Shown in pieces: positions 38,972 through 48,290 of a stretch of 63,941 nucleotides of DNA. The number at the start of each line of letters is the position of its first letter. Position 1 is the stretch's first letter. Position numbers and translations under genes: made by a program. Under the pieces are notes generated by a model, which searched no databases, was not told the origin of the DNA, and was given only the letters and a program-made list of their open reading frames with translations. Origin of the DNA: a bacterium (Candidatus Blackallbacteria) CG13_big_fil_rev_8_21_14_2_50_49_14 (GTDB lineage: Bacteria; Cyanobacteriota; Sericytochromatia; UBA7694); the NCBI GenBank assembly GCA_002783405.1, contig PFGG01000083.1, forward strand, positions 1-63,941, written 5' to 3'.

Positions 38972-39145
38972 ACTTCAAGTCTCCCTCAAATCGAAGAATA
39001 GAACCACCATCAGGGTAGCATAATTCTGAAAAAGGAAAGCATGCAGTGCTTGAAGCCACTTTGATTCAAGAGTAAAATCAAAGCATAGACGAAGCCTGAT
39101 TTCAGCCTATAAGTTACAAATGTACAGTATAAAAAGAGGTAAGCA

Positions 39146-40126
39146 ATGGGTTCAGACGCAAGAGATCTCAATGCAGACGCTAAAAACAGTATCATTGAAT
39201 TCTTTCAGGCTTTCAGCCAAGGTGAAATGCCTCCCCTGCCAGACCTCAGTACTGCTCCAGAATATGTCTGGATGGAAAACTTAATGAAGAGTATTCTTGA
39301 ACGGCGCAGAATGAATTTTTCTAAGCGAGAGGCTGAACGGAATGATTGGCTGGCCCAAACGAAGGGCTTGATGGAACAATTGGTGACCGCCAAAGAAATC
39401 AGCACCCAACTGCTGAGCAGTACGCAGGATACGATTGCATCAGCCGTTTTCGCAGCCCAAAAAAGTCAGGAAATCAGCCGCCGCAACCATGCCTTGGCAA
39501 GCAGCATTGAAGAGATGGGCAATGGCATCAAAGAAGTGGCTGAAAAAAGTTCAACTTCAGCATCGATCGTCAAACAAGCCAAAAATCTCAGCCAGAACGC
39601 TTCTCAACACATTACCTCCCTGCATTCCAGCAGCCACGAGATAGGCCAAATTATCAAAGTGATTGAAAGTGTCGCCTCACAAACCAAACTTTTGGCCTTG
39701 AATGCCACCATAGAAGCTGCCCGAGCAGGAGAATGGGGCAAAGGTTTTGCGGTGGTTGCCAGTGAAGTCAAAGAATTGGCAAAAGAAACCTCGGCTTCTG
39801 TCACTTCGATACAGGACAAAGTTCTGGGCATTCAATCTGAAACCGAAACAGCCATCGGATTTATTCAGGAAATATCGAAGATCATACAAAACCTCGAAAA
39901 TATCACCCTGATCATTGCCTCTTCTGTTGAAGAACAGGCAAGTGTTTCGCGCGAAATCGGCCTACATGCCAATAATACAGCCCAAGACAGTTCAGAAATC
40001 ACCAGCAAAATGGATGAGGTGACACAATACAATCAAATTGCTGCTGATATTATTGAAGCGCTAGAGGCAAGCCACCAAGAGATGGTGGGATTCGCTCAGC
40101 AACTCAGTCAATCTATGCTCCAATAA
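39146..40126 (+). CDS. soluble methyl-accepting-type signalling protein (first copy)
   Basis: A 326-residue protein without membrane segments. A short N-terminal module (about 1-85) carries [21 protein letters not shown] cytoplasmic MCP signalling domain spans about 95-320, with the hairpin tip [26 protein letters not shown]-type sequence (seen as [20 protein letters not shown]) that contacts CheA/CheW. A second gene at 41880 encodes a close paralogue with the same N-terminal module. The input is likely a partner protein rather than an extracellular ligand; the FIST protein between them is the obvious candidate. Confidence 0.92.
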   Translation: MGSDARDLNADAKNSIIEFFQAFSQGEMPPLPDLSTAPEYVWMENLMKSILERRRMNFSKREAERNDWLAQTKGLMEQLVTAKEISTQLLSSTQDTIASAVFAAQKSQEISRRNHALASSIEEMGNGIKEVAEKSSTSASIVKQAKNLSQNASQHITSLHSSSHEIGQIIKVIESVASQTKLLALNATIEAARAGEWGKGFAVVASEVKELAKETSASVTSIQDKVLGIQSETETAIGFIQEISKIIQNLENITLIIASSVEEQASVSREIGLHANNTAQDSSEITSKMDEVTQYNQIAADIIEALEASHQEMVGFAQQLSQSMLQ

Positions 40127-40178
40127 TTACAATTTATTAAAATTTTTGCGTCATGTCGCGAAAACAGTCAAAATCGTC

Positions 40179-40220
40179 AAAGAAAACAAATCAGAGTAAT
40201 TATTCTGATTTGTTTTCTTT
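40179..40220. terminator. 17-bp perfect inverted repeat after the first chemoreceptor gene
   Basis: AAAGAAAACAAATCAGA (40179-40195) is followed after 8 nt by its exact complement TCTGATTTGTTTTCTTT (40204-40220). It is AT-rich with T-rich ends on both strands, so a terminator is the simplest reading. The 312-bp gap 40127-40438 otherwise holds only AT-rich leader sequence for the next gene. Confidence 0.7.
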
Positions 40221-40438
40221 CTATTTAATCATTTGAATTTTCAAATCTGACTTGAAGTCTAAGTTCATGTGGGAGTAGAATGCTTTATATCTCATTTATA
40301 ATACAAAATTGGTCATATGTTACAATCCAAGCATTTATCAACACATTTTGTAACAAAGTGCATCAAGTTAATAAATGGAAGCAGCGTCATATCTCAATTT
40401 TATTGAATAGAATTTTTAATTTCAGGAGGATTCATATT

Positions 40439-40645
40439 TTGGCAGGTCAAATTAAAACCCTGTTGGATCAACTTATTCAGGTTAAAGCAAATGGCGACCC
40501 GATCATGGAAAAACTCACCAAGACGAAACTGTTGGTGAAAGGGATTCGTGTGGATAGTTTTTCCGATCAATCGGAAGATGATCCTGCTTTGATTCAAAAA
40601 GTCATGCAGGCAGCTACAGATTTCGGTGTTGCGCTCAAAGTTTGA
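40439..40645 (+). CDS. 68-residue hypothetical protein upstream of the FIST gene
   Basis: A TTG at 40439, 9 nt after a perfect AGGAGG (40424-40429), is the best start; the longer frame from 40280 has an AT-rich, non-protein-like extension. The product is a small acidic helical protein (AGQIKTLLDQLIQVKANGDP and following), ending DFGVALKV. Not recognised. Its stop overlaps an in-frame TTG of the FIST frame and lies 38 bp before the likely FIST ATG, so the two form one operon. It may be a regulatory partner of the FIST sensor. Confidence 0.7.
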   Translation: MAGQIKTLLDQLIQVKANGDPIMEKLTKTKLLVKGIRVDSFSDQSEDDPALIQKVMQAATDFGVALKV

Positions 40646-40683
40646 AAACCCTTGAAAACAAATCCAAAGGAAAACAAAACCCG

Positions 40684-41793
40684 ATGAATATTAAGACCCT
40701 TTACAGTCAAGCCTCTTCTCCTGAGCAGGCTGTGGCTGAATTGAAAAGTCAGTTAGACAGCCATTTTGAAACCAAAATGTTATTGGTATTTGCATCCAGC
40801 CAATACGACCAGGAAAGTTTGAATCAAACCCTGGAAAAAGAGTTTAAGGGCGCGACCATTGTCGGTTGCAGCACAGCCGGTGAGATCGTCAGCGGCCATA
40901 TGTTGCAAAATTCTGTTGTGGCCATGGCTTTCTCGGTAAATGCCCTGGATGACTTGAAAGTCGAAGTGCTTGAAAATATTAAAAGCGAAACCCCAGTAGA
41001 CCAAGCCTTTGCCTCTTTCTCTGAATATTTTGGAACCCCCATGAACCAGATTGATTATCAGAAATACGTGGGAATTATTCTGCTGGATGGCCTTTCCATG
41101 GCAGAAGAAAAAATTATGGAAAGCCTGGGCGATAAAACCAATATGACCTTTATTGGTGCCTCAGCAGGGGATGATCTTCAGTTCAAGCAAACCTTTGTCT
41201 ATGCCAACGGCAAAGTCTATAGCAACGCTGCGGTATTGGCAGTCTTGAAGCCCAGCAAGGGCTTTGATTTCATCAAAACCCAGAGTTTTAAAGAACAAGG
41301 CCAAAAGCTGACGCCTACCAAAGTGGATTCAGCCACCCGTACGGTGCTTGAGTTCAATGGCAAACCTGCAGCTCTGGCCTATGCCGATGCGCTCAAGACA
41401 GAGGTAGATAAACTTTCAGATTATTTTATGAGCAACCCTGTCGGCTTGATGGATGGAGACGAACCCTTTGTGCGCAGCCCGATGATGGTCAAAGATTCAG
41501 CCATGGCCTTTTATTGCAATGTCGTGGAAGGCATGGAACTCTCTCTGCTGGAACCCTTGGATATTGTCGCGGATACGCAGAAAGCAGTCGCTGAAAAACT
41601 AAAAGCTTTGGGACATATCAGTGGGATCGTGGATTTTCACTGTATTCTCAGAACCTTGCAATTGCGCAATGAGAATAAGACCGAAGCCTATGGCAAGATC
41701 TTTTCTGAGATCCCCACAGTAGGTTTCAGTACCTATGGTGAAGAATTCATTACCCACGTCAATCAAACCTCGACGATGTTGGTGTTTAAGTAA
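40684..41793 (+). CDS. FIST domain sensory protein
   Basis: I chose the ATG at 40684 (an AAAGGA precedes it) over the TTG at 40642, giving 369 residues. An N-terminal FIST_N domain (KMLLVFASSQYDQ, IVGCSTAGEIVSG, VAMAFSV) is followed by a FIST_C domain (GNPVGL-like SNPVGLMDGDE, AMAFYCNVVEGM, STYGEEFITHVNQTSTMLVF). FIST modules are predicted to bind small ligands, perhaps amino acids, and pass the signal to chemoreceptors or cyclases. Flanked by two near-identical soluble chemoreceptors, it is likely their input. Confidence 0.9.
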   Translation: MNIKTLYSQASSPEQAVAELKSQLDSHFETKMLLVFASSQYDQESLNQTLEKEFKGATIVGCSTAGEIVSGHMLQNSVVAMAFSVNALDDLKVEVLENIKSETPVDQAFASFSEYFGTPMNQIDYQKYVGIILLDGLSMAEEKIMESLGDKTNMTFIGASAGDDLQFKQTFVYANGKVYSNAAVLAVLKPSKGFDFIKTQSFKEQGQKLTPTKVDSATRTVLEFNGKPAALAYADALKTEVDKLSDYFMSNPVGLMDGDEPFVRSPMMVKDSAMAFYCNVVEGMELSLLEPLDIVADTQKAVAEKLKALGHISGIVDFHCILRTLQLRNENKTEAYGKIFSEIPTVGFSTYGEEFITHVNQTSTMLVFK

Positions 41794-41798
41794 ACCCC

Positions 41799-41834
41799 AG
41801 CCCTCCTTGATTGTGATCATCAAGGGGGGCTTCA
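41799..41834 (+). terminator. terminator-like hairpin after the FIST gene
   Basis: AGCCCTCCTTGAT (41799-41811) and ATCAAGGGGGGCT (41819-41831) form a 13-bp stem with a 7-nt loop and one G-T pair, followed by TTCATTCATTTC. The weak T run makes partial read-through into the second chemoreceptor possible. Confidence 0.7.
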
Positions 41835-41879
41835 TTCATTTCAAACTGAGCTGACAATATTTAGACCTTGGAGAAACCC

Positions 41880-42860
41880 ATGCCCACTGAAACCCTGACC
41901 CGTCAAAATTCTGATTACCAAAAATTAGAGACCTTTTTAAAGCAAATGGCAGCGGGTGATATTCCTAAAATTCCTGATTTTTCTGAATCTGCAATCTTTT
42001 CAGATTTACAACCCACTTTGGCGGCTCTGCTCAATCGCCGCATCTTCAATCAAACCCACCGTGCGGAAGAACGGCAGGAACTTCGCATAAAAGCGGAAAG
42101 TCTGGTGGATCAACTGCAAACCTCTCAAGAGATCAGTGCCCAACTTTTAAGCAGCACCCAGGATACCATCCATTTTGCCAACTATGCCTCCAGCAAAGGG
42201 CATGAAATCAGCGAAAGAAATAAATCACTGGCCAGCAGCATTGATCAAATGGGTTCAGGCATCAAAGAAGTCGCCGAACAGACCACTGCCTCTGCAGGGA
42301 TTGTAAAAAAAGCCAAGAGTTTAACCCAAGACGCCACCGAACATATTCAGGGCTTGGGAAACAGCAGCCATGAAATTGGTGAAATCGTCAAAGTAATTGA
42401 AAGTGTCGCTTCTCAAACCAAACTTCTGGCTTTAAATGCCACAATTGAAGCGGCACGGGCCGGAGAAATGGGAAAAGGTTTTGCGGTGGTCGCCGCTGAA
42501 GTCAAAGAGCTGGCCAAAGAAACAGCAGCCTCAGTCAGTTCAATTCAAGCCAAGATTGAAGCCATTCAAAGCAGCACGCAAACAGCGATTGGTTTTATTG
42601 AAGAACTCTTCAGCATTATCAACAACCTCGAAGGCATTTCCATGACCATCGCTTCTTCGGTTGAAGAACAGGCCTATGTCTCGCGCGAGATTGGCCTCCA
42701 TGCCAATGATACGGCCAAAGACAGCACTGAAATCACCAGCAAAATGGAAGAGGTTTCGCTGTATAATCAGGCGGCTGCCGAAATTATCGAAGCGCTGAAA
42801 ACCAGCAATCAAGAAATGGTTGGGATTGCCGAAACCCTGCAAGCGGCCTTAACAGCATAG
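41880..42860 (+). CDS. soluble methyl-accepting-type signalling protein (second copy)
   Basis: Start at ATG 41880 (GGAG at 41870-41873), 326 residues, the same length as the paralogue at 39146. No membrane segment. The N-terminal module has [16 protein letters not shown], matching [15 protein letters not shown] of the first copy. The MCP hairpin tip ([20 protein letters not shown]) and the C-terminal stretch ([27 protein letters not shown]) are nearly identical between copies. It is a tandem duplication around the FIST unit. Confidence 0.92.
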   Translation: MPTETLTRQNSDYQKLETFLKQMAAGDIPKIPDFSESAIFSDLQPTLAALLNRRIFNQTHRAEERQELRIKAESLVDQLQTSQEISAQLLSSTQDTIHFANYASSKGHEISERNKSLASSIDQMGSGIKEVAEQTTASAGIVKKAKSLTQDATEHIQGLGNSSHEIGEIVKVIESVASQTKLLALNATIEAARAGEMGKGFAVVAAEVKELAKETAASVSSIQAKIEAIQSSTQTAIGFIEELFSIINNLEGISMTIASSVEEQAYVSREIGLHANDTAKDSTEITSKMEEVSLYNQAAAEIIEALKTSNQEMVGIAETLQAALTA

Positions 42861-42907
42861 AATTCAGCTCTGGGCTATAATGACTGCAAACCTGCAGGAG
42901 AATTGCC

Positions 42908-43741
42908 ATGGCCCTGACTGATTCTGCTCCGCTCATGATTTACGGAACTGCCTGGAAAGAAGAGAACACTGAAACCTGTGTTTTAGCAGCCCTCAAGGCA
43001 GGCTTTCGCGCCATCGATACTGCCAATCAGCGCAAGCATTACCACGAAGCGGGGGTGGGCAACGCGCTTTTAAAAGCCTATCCCAGTCTCGGTCTAAAAC
43101 GAGAGGAGCTCTTTCTTCAAACCAAATTTACCTACCAAGCAGGGCAAGATCACCGTTTGCCCTATGATCCTGCAGCCCCCTTCTGCGATCAGGTTGAACA
43201 GTCGTTTCAGTCTTCACTTGAGCATTTACATTGCAGCTATTTGGATGCCTATCTCTTGCATGGTCCCTCAACACGCCAGGGCTTAACCGCTGCTGATCTT
43301 GAGGTCTGGCAGCAGATGGAGAAGCTCTACGCGCAAGGAAAAGTAAAAAAACTGGGGGTTTCAAACTTTTCTCGCGATCAACTCGCTCTTTTACTTGAAA
43401 AAGCGCACATTGCCCCCCGTTTTATTCAGAACCGTTGCTATGCTCAATTGGGCTGGGACGCAGAGGTACGTAGCCTCTGTCAATCTTCAGGCATTCAGTA
43501 TCAAGGCTTTTCGTTATTGACCGCCAATCTTCGTGAATTTCAACGCCCATGGGTCGCAGAACTGCTGGTTCAATATGCCTGCAGCCTGCCTCAACTGATC
43601 TTCGCCTTTGCAAGACAAATCGGCATGCTGGCCCTAACAGGCACAACCAACCCTGCGCATATGCAAGAAGATCTTGCTGCATTTGAACTCACGCTCTCGC
43701 AAGCGGATCTTCAGGCTTTGGAAAATCTCGCCTTCTCTTGA
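42908..43741 (+). CDS. aldo/keto reductase
   Basis: A 277-residue NAD(P)H-dependent oxidoreductase of the AKR barrel family. The catalytic tetrad is visible: Asp37 (AIDTAN), Tyr45 (KHYHEAG), Lys73 (LQTKF), His118 (LLHGP). KKLGVSNFS and the cofactor-binding ALTGTTNPAHMQED region are also present. The substrate cannot be predicted. A GCAGGAG ribosome-binding site precedes the ATG. It is followed by the rhodanese-like gene in the same direction. Confidence 0.92.
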   Translation: MALTDSAPLMIYGTAWKEENTETCVLAALKAGFRAIDTANQRKHYHEAGVGNALLKAYPSLGLKREELFLQTKFTYQAGQDHRLPYDPAAPFCDQVEQSFQSSLEHLHCSYLDAYLLHGPSTRQGLTAADLEVWQQMEKLYAQGKVKKLGVSNFSRDQLALLLEKAHIAPRFIQNRCYAQLGWDAEVRSLCQSSGIQYQGFSLLTANLREFQRPWVAELLVQYACSLPQLIFAFARQIGMLALTGTTNPAHMQEDLAAFELTLSQADLQALENLAFS

Positions 43742-43796
43742 ACAGTCTGAGTTTTCGATCTGTCTTGAATATATCAAACACATCAGGAAAGTGCCC

Positions 43797-44306
43797 ATGA
43801 AACGTAAAATCGTTCTGTTCTGTCTGGTTCAATCCCTGGTTTTACCCGTTTTTGCGAATGAAAAAAACCTCCCCGCGAAGGTAGATTATCAAGGTTTTCA
43901 AAACCTGACCCAAGAAGCGGGAGCCTATCGGCAAACCCGTTTGATCCCGATTCAAACTTTTTTGAAAATGGCAGAAGATCCCCAGACCCTGATTCTCGAT
44001 ACCCGCTCAGAAAGTGCTTATCAGCGCAAACACTTCAAAAACGCAGTCCACCTCAATTTCTCAGATTTTACCCAAGAAAAATTAAACAAATTGATCCCCA
44101 ATACCCAGACCCGAATTTTGATTTATTGCAATAACAATCTTGAAAATGATCCCCAGAGTTTCCCCACCAAAATGGCGCCTTTGGCCCTGAATATCCCAAC
44201 ATTTATCAATCTCTACGGGTATGGCTACCGCAATATCTATGAGCTCTCTTCGCTCCTGGATATCCACGATCCCCGCTTGAAATTTGAGGGCAGTGATGTC
44301 TCTTAA
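43797..44306 (+). CDS. exported rhodanese-like protein
   Basis: The ATG at 43797 begins a signal peptide (MKRKIVLFCLVQSLVLPVFA, cleaved near residue 20). An upstream in-frame extension overlapping the reductase gene is not needed. The 169-residue product has a single rhodanese domain: LILDTRSESAYQRKHFKNAVHLNF, and active-site loop Cys in LIYCNNN. Periplasmic sulfur transfer or a thiol-redox role is possible. Its stop overlaps the convergent transporter gene by 4 bp. Confidence 0.88.
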   Translation: MKRKIVLFCLVQSLVLPVFANEKNLPAKVDYQGFQNLTQEAGAYRQTRLIPIQTFLKMAEDPQTLILDTRSESAYQRKHFKNAVHLNFSDFTQEKLNKLIPNTQTRILIYCNNNLENDPQSFPTKMAPLALNIPTFINLYGYGYRNIYELSSLLDIHDPRLKFEGSDVS

Positions 44307-45214
44307 TACCCCAAGGCTCCCAAAAGCATCCACCACAGCGGAACACTGAGCAAACACAGGGGAATGCCCACCCCTACCATCTGGCTTGCCAGAGCGGGAT
44401 TCAGTTCTGCCTCGGCCGCCATCAAGGCAGAGGTGATCATGGGGCCCATTGCATTTTCCAAAACGATGATCTTGAGCAAGGCTGGCTCAACGCCAAACGC
44501 CAAACAGGTGATCCAACTCAAACTGGGCGCCAGCAACAGTTTATAACTCAGGCCCGTCCAGAGCAAGGGCTTCAATTCCCTGCCCTTTTCCTGTTTTAAT
44601 TGCAGCCCCACAGCCACCAAGGCCAAGGGGGAAAGTAAAGCCGAAATCCCTTCCGCCAGTGCGGCCAAAACGCCTGTCAGTTGAACCCCCATGAACAACA
44701 TCGCCCCCCCTGTCAAAAAGGCCAGGAAGGGGGGAAATTGAAACAATTGCTTGAATAACTCCCAACCCGAGCGCGATTGTCCCTTGGCTTTTGACAAGAG
44801 AAAAATACCCAAAGTGCCCAAAATAAGAAAGGAACCCGCAAGATCCATGACAATCGCAGGGGGCAGTGCTTCACTGCCAATCAGGCTGATCAAGAGCGGG
44901 AAGCCCAAAAAAGAAGTATTTCCCAAGCCCATGGTCAAGGCCAGACAGGTCAAGCTTTGCGGATTCCATTTGAATTTTTTCTGCCAGAATTTGGCCCAAA
45001 GCCAAGCAAAGCCAAAGCTCATCCAAACCGTGAAAACGGGCAAGAGACTGCTCCATTTTATCGCCAAAGTAGGCAATTTCAACAAAGCCAAGGCTGGCAG
45101 ACAAATCCAAATCACGGCTTTCAGAATCCAAGTCAAAAACCGTTCAGAAAATCCTGAAATCCGCTGCAACCCCAGACCCAAGAATAAATAAAACAGGATC
45201 AGTAAAAAGGCCAA
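44303..45214 (-). CDS. AEC (auxin efflux carrier) family transporter
   Basis: A 303-residue inner-membrane protein with about ten hydrophobic segments arranged as two repeats of five, the AEC family plan. Segments include LLILFYLFLGLGLQRI at the N-terminus, GLGNTSFLGFPLLISLIG (the conserved N-x-x-x-x-G-x-P type signature in helix 4), and a mirrored VLENAMGPMITSALMA. Members export organic anions or amino acids; the substrate here is unknown. Probably monocistronic. Confidence 0.88.
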   Translation of the reverse strand: MAFLLILFYLFLGLGLQRISGFSERFLTWILKAVIWICLPALALLKLPTLAIKWSSLLPVFTVWMSFGFAWLWAKFWQKKFKWNPQSLTCLALTMGLGNTSFLGFPLLISLIGSEALPPAIVMDLAGSFLILGTLGIFLLSKAKGQSRSGWELFKQLFQFPPFLAFLTGGAMLFMGVQLTGVLAALAEGISALLSPLALVAVGLQLKQEKGRELKPLLWTGLSYKLLLAPSLSWITCLAFGVEPALLKIIVLENAMGPMITSALMAAEAELNPALASQMVGVGIPLCLLSVPLWWMLLGALGY

Positions 45215-45252
45215 GTCAAACTCGTTTCAAAAGTTTTCCTCCTATCATAATG

Positions 45253-45281
45253 CAAAAAGACAGGCCTCAGGGCCTGTCTTC
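45253..45281 (-). terminator. rho-independent terminator of the Spy-like gene
   Basis: AGACAGGCC and GGCCTGTCT pair around TCAG; on the minus strand the stem is followed by TTTTT. It serves the gene ending at 45300. Confidence 0.85.
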
Positions 45282-45299
45282 TGTTGGTACCGATTGAGA

Positions 45300-46250
45300 T
45301 TATCGCTGTAGGCGACGAGGACGTTGCATTTGACCTCTATCGTGATTGCGATATTGGGCTGCCCGTTCTTCAAAATGCTTGACCAAATTCTGGCGTTGTG
45401 AAGGGGTTAAAACCGCATGAAACTTTTCCATCATCGAAAGCCGCTGCTCCAAATGGGTATTCATTTGCGTGGCTGCGCGATCGAGTATTGCCTTTACACT
45501 GGCGACACTGGGATTGCCTGCCTGAAACAGTTTGACCAATTCAGCTTTTACAGATTTGAACTCTTGAAATTGCCCTTGCCGCTGGGGTTGGGTATTTTCA
45601 AAGAACTGGGTCAACTGAAGTTTCTGATCTTCACTCAAACCCAATTCTGATGCCAATATCTCAAACCTATTGCCAGGCCCTTTGGCCATTTTATCCGCAA
45701 AAGGCATTTTTGAAAATGTATCAAAACCTGCCTCTAGCTTGTCTAATTTTTCAAAAAATTGTTTTCTTTGCTCAGGCGTTAGAATTTTGTGAAAGCTTAC
45801 CAGTTTTTCAGCCATGCGTTGTGTCATAGCCTCTTTCCGGGCCTGAATCATGGGCTGAAGTTTTGCTTTGAGGGCATTTGCATCAAAACGATCATTCAAA
45901 AATGCCTGTTTGAAAACCGCCTTAAAGGCATCGCGATCTTGCCGATGGTTTTGAAACTCACTGCGGGCAGCTTGGCGCATAGCTTTGAGTTCAGCTATCT
46001 GGGCATCTGTTAAATTCAAATCTTTTATCAGGGCTTTCATCCGATCCAGATGTCTCCCCGGGCCAAAATGAGAGCCCTGGCCCCGACGGCCTTCGCCAGG
46101 CATGCCCTGGGCATAAACAGGAGCATCCAGCCCCATCAGGCTAAAGGCATCTTCAGAAGGTGCAGGGTTCTGTCCTGGTTGTGGAGAAGCACAAGCTGCA
46201 AGTAAAAGCGCACTGGTCAGAAGAACTGAGAGTTGTTTAACGATTTTCAT
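45300..46250 (-). CDS. lipoprotein with two Spy/CpxP-like LTxxQ domains
   Basis: A 316-residue protein with lipobox LLLAAC (Cys20) and a Gly/His/Arg-rich linker. Two tandem helical Spy/CpxP-type modules follow, marked LNLTDAQIAELK with LTPEQRKQFFEKL, and LGLSEDQKLQLTQFF with LTPSQRQNLVKHF. Spy-like proteins are periplasmic chaperones or metal/stress sensors; tandem fused copies on a lipid anchor are less usual. The Arg-rich C-terminus (RPRRLQR) is a further feature. No partner regulator is adjacent. Confidence 0.88.
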   Translation of the reverse strand: MKIVKQLSVLLTSALLLAACASPQPGQNPAPSEDAFSLMGLDAPVYAQGMPGEGRRGQGSHFGPGRHLDRMKALIKDLNLTDAQIAELKAMRQAARSEFQNHRQDRDAFKAVFKQAFLNDRFDANALKAKLQPMIQARKEAMTQRMAEKLVSFHKILTPEQRKQFFEKLDKLEAGFDTFSKMPFADKMAKGPGNRFEILASELGLSEDQKLQLTQFFENTQPQRQGQFQEFKSVKAELVKLFQAGNPSVASVKAILDRAATQMNTHLEQRLSMMEKFHAVLTPSQRQNLVKHFEERAAQYRNHDRGQMQRPRRLQR

Positions 46251-46344
46251 GGGAAATACCTCTAAATCTTTTGCTTGATTTCAGTATGGCAGGCCAGTGT
46301 TTTGAAAGTTTCAGAAAAGTGTAAAGACTTTGTAAAGCTGGATC

Positions 46345-46968
46345 TTAAAACATCCAAGTGACCAAGGTGATTCGTTCTCCGGCCAATACAGGCTTGACTT
46401 CGTGCATCAGATCCGAGCGAAAGGCAATCAATGCCCCCGGTTCCGCCTTCACAGGCAAGCCAATTAGTTTATCTGACTTGCCTTGAAGCGAGGCATAGAT
46501 CACCAGTTCACCCCCCTGGTATTCCCTTTCTCCGGGGGTCTGTTCAACCTGTTCGGATAAAAAGATAATCGCACTGACCTGACGAGGCCGCATATCTGCA
46601 AGTTCGGGCTGGTGATTGAGTTCAGCTTTCCAATCCCGATGGGCTCTAAAATAATAACCTGTCAAATATTTTAATACAGCAGGGGCCTCACAGCCCGAAA
46701 GCTGAAGCTTGAAAAAATTTTCAAAGGCAGTTTTTTGCGTATACAGTTTTTGTGAAATCGCCTCCCGCATTGCCGCAGAAATATCTATTTGCGCAGTTTT
46801 GCGATCAGAGGCATTCAATTGTTTTCCCCCTGTTTGGGTATACACAGGAGCCATATCTTCAGGGCAGGTTTTGAGAATGGCATGCAGCTCATTCAACTCA
46901 GCAGGCGTAAAGAAGTGAGGTCGATAAAAAAGCAGGCCCTGTTTTTCAAAAAAGACAGGATCAATCAT
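46345..46968 (-). CDS. 2OG-Fe(II) oxygenase (prolyl 4-hydroxylase-like)
   Basis: A 207-residue protein spanning a P4Hc-type jelly roll: the HRD metal motif in YYFRAHRDW, YQGGELVIY, PGALIAFRSDLMHEVKPV with the distal His, and Arg in GERITLVTW for 2-oxoglutarate. All ligands are intact. The substrate is unknown. Its start overlaps the stop of the metallopeptidase-like gene by 4 bp, so it is the last gene of a four-gene operon (49235 to 46345), which suggests that it modifies a product of that operon. Confidence 0.88.
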   Translation of the reverse strand: MIDPVFFEKQGLLFYRPHFFTPAELNELHAILKTCPEDMAPVYTQTGGKQLNASDRKTAQIDISAAMREAISQKLYTQKTAFENFFKLQLSGCEAPAVLKYLTGYYFRAHRDWKAELNHQPELADMRPRQVSAIIFLSEQVEQTPGEREYQGGELVIYASLQGKSDKLIGLPVKAEPGALIAFRSDLMHEVKPVLAGERITLVTWMF

Positions 46969-48290
46969 GAGGCAGGAAAGGCCTTTTGCTTTAAAACTGT
47001 CAATTCTGCCTCACTCAGTCTGGCAAGCCCTTCGAAAATCATAGCGCGAGCCCCCTTCACACTGATAAAAATCCAATCGTCTGCTTGAACTTGCAGAAGC
47101 ATATCCCCAGCGGAAGTCTGAATCGTGGACTTTTCAGGATATCTTTTTTTAAGGGTTTGCAGATAGGCCTGAACGAATTCCTGAGCCTCCTGCGGTTGAT
47201 CCCAGACAGTGAAAAAGCCCAGCCGACTGCGCTGATCGGGCAGCTCATAGACCTGATACTGGTCTCCGCCCCAGCCTTGAGAGGCTTGCTTGGCCTCGGC
47301 AGGCTCCAAATAATGTCTGAAGTATTGACGCCAGCCCAATTCCCCCAAAACGCCCTGGGTCAAGCGACGTGCCTTAGGCTGAAGTTTCATGAGCCCGTCA
47401 CTGATTTTCAATTCAAGCGGTTTTTCTCCATCCAGATATTTTTCAGGACTGAGAATCTGTTCAGTGGACTGGGGAGGATTCTGATAGAGCACTTTCATAT
47501 CTTCCCAAGACCACCCTTCCTTGCGAAAGGCTTGCATGAATTTTAAACCCTGTTCATAGGGAAAAAGCATCGATTCTCGGATAAATCGGGGAGCTTGTCT
47601 TAATTTTTCAAAGCTGATATTCATTTTGACGGCATTCATAAAACTGCCCAACATATCGAGTAAATTGAATTTTTTCTGCATCAAGCCTGCAATATACTCT
47701 GTGGAAGTCAGAGTGGCGTCCCCCTCGATCAGCGCCATATGCGCCAATTGCCGATCAGAATTCGCTTCCTTCGATTTTTCCATCAGCTGATTGAGACCAA
47801 AATTCTGATCCTGAAGGGCATGGGTTAATTCATGGGCCACCAAGAGTTCCTGATCCATAGAAGACAGACCCATATTCTTGAGAAGAAACAACTGACGGGT
47901 TTTGGGGTCGTAAAAGCCACCAATTTGCTCAGTATACAGGCCCAAGATAAAATCCAGATAATTAAAATTTTCAGGCAACATTCCCCAGCGGATATACAGG
48001 GCTTGTTCCCCGCGAATTTCATCAGGCAATAAATCCTGTTGAATCTGATCGTTTAGTTTCTGATAGAGTTCATCTCGGCCCATGATGTCCAATTGAACCG
48101 TTTCTTTGATGGGCAAATTGCGCAAATTTGAAACATTGGCGAGTACCTCAGAGACCTCATCCAATAAGCCGTATTGACCAGCCTGAAGCTGGGACTGGGC
48201 ACGTGGACTGAGTTTTACAAGTGGCTGTGAAAATGCAGGGGCCATCAAGAGCAGACCACTCAGAAAGACAAGCCAGGAATGAATTTTCAT
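46965..48290 (-). CDS. exported HExxH metallopeptidase-like protein
   Basis: A 441-residue protein with a Sec signal peptide (about 1-21, LLMAPAFSQP). The zinc motif HELTHALQDQNF is followed about 30 residues later by LIEGDATLTSTEY, supplying the Glu third ligand in gluzincin style. A C-terminal domain with YQVYELPDQRSRLGFFTVWD completes it. I know such HELTHALQDQ...EGDAT proteins as uncharacterised predicted proteases in several phyla. It is translationally coupled to a lipoprotein upstream and an oxygenase downstream. Confidence 0.82.
   Translation of the reverse strand: MKIHSWLVFLSGLLLMAPAFSQPLVKLSPRAQSQLQAGQYGLLDEVSEVLANVSNLRNLPIKETVQLDIMGRDELYQKLNDQIQQDLLPDEIRGEQALYIRWGMLPENFNYLDFILGLYTEQIGGFYDPKTRQLFLLKNMGLSSMDQELLVAHELTHALQDQNFGLNQLMEKSKEANSDRQLAHMALIEGDATLTSTEYIAGLMQKKFNLLDMLGSFMNAVKMNISFEKLRQAPRFIRESMLFPYEQGLKFMQAFRKEGWSWEDMKVLYQNPPQSTEQILSPEKYLDGEKPLELKISDGLMKLQPKARRLTQGVLGELGWRQYFRHYLEPAEAKQASQGWGGDQYQVYELPDQRSRLGFFTVWDQPQEAQEFVQAYLQTLKKRYPEKSTIQTSAGDMLLQVQADDWIFISVKGARAMIFEGLARLSEAELTVLKQKAFPAS

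Noticed and set aside
40280-40438. N-terminal extension of the 68-residue protein
   Set aside because: The extension is AT-rich and not protein-like, and a perfect AGGAGG directs initiation at the TTG at 40439.
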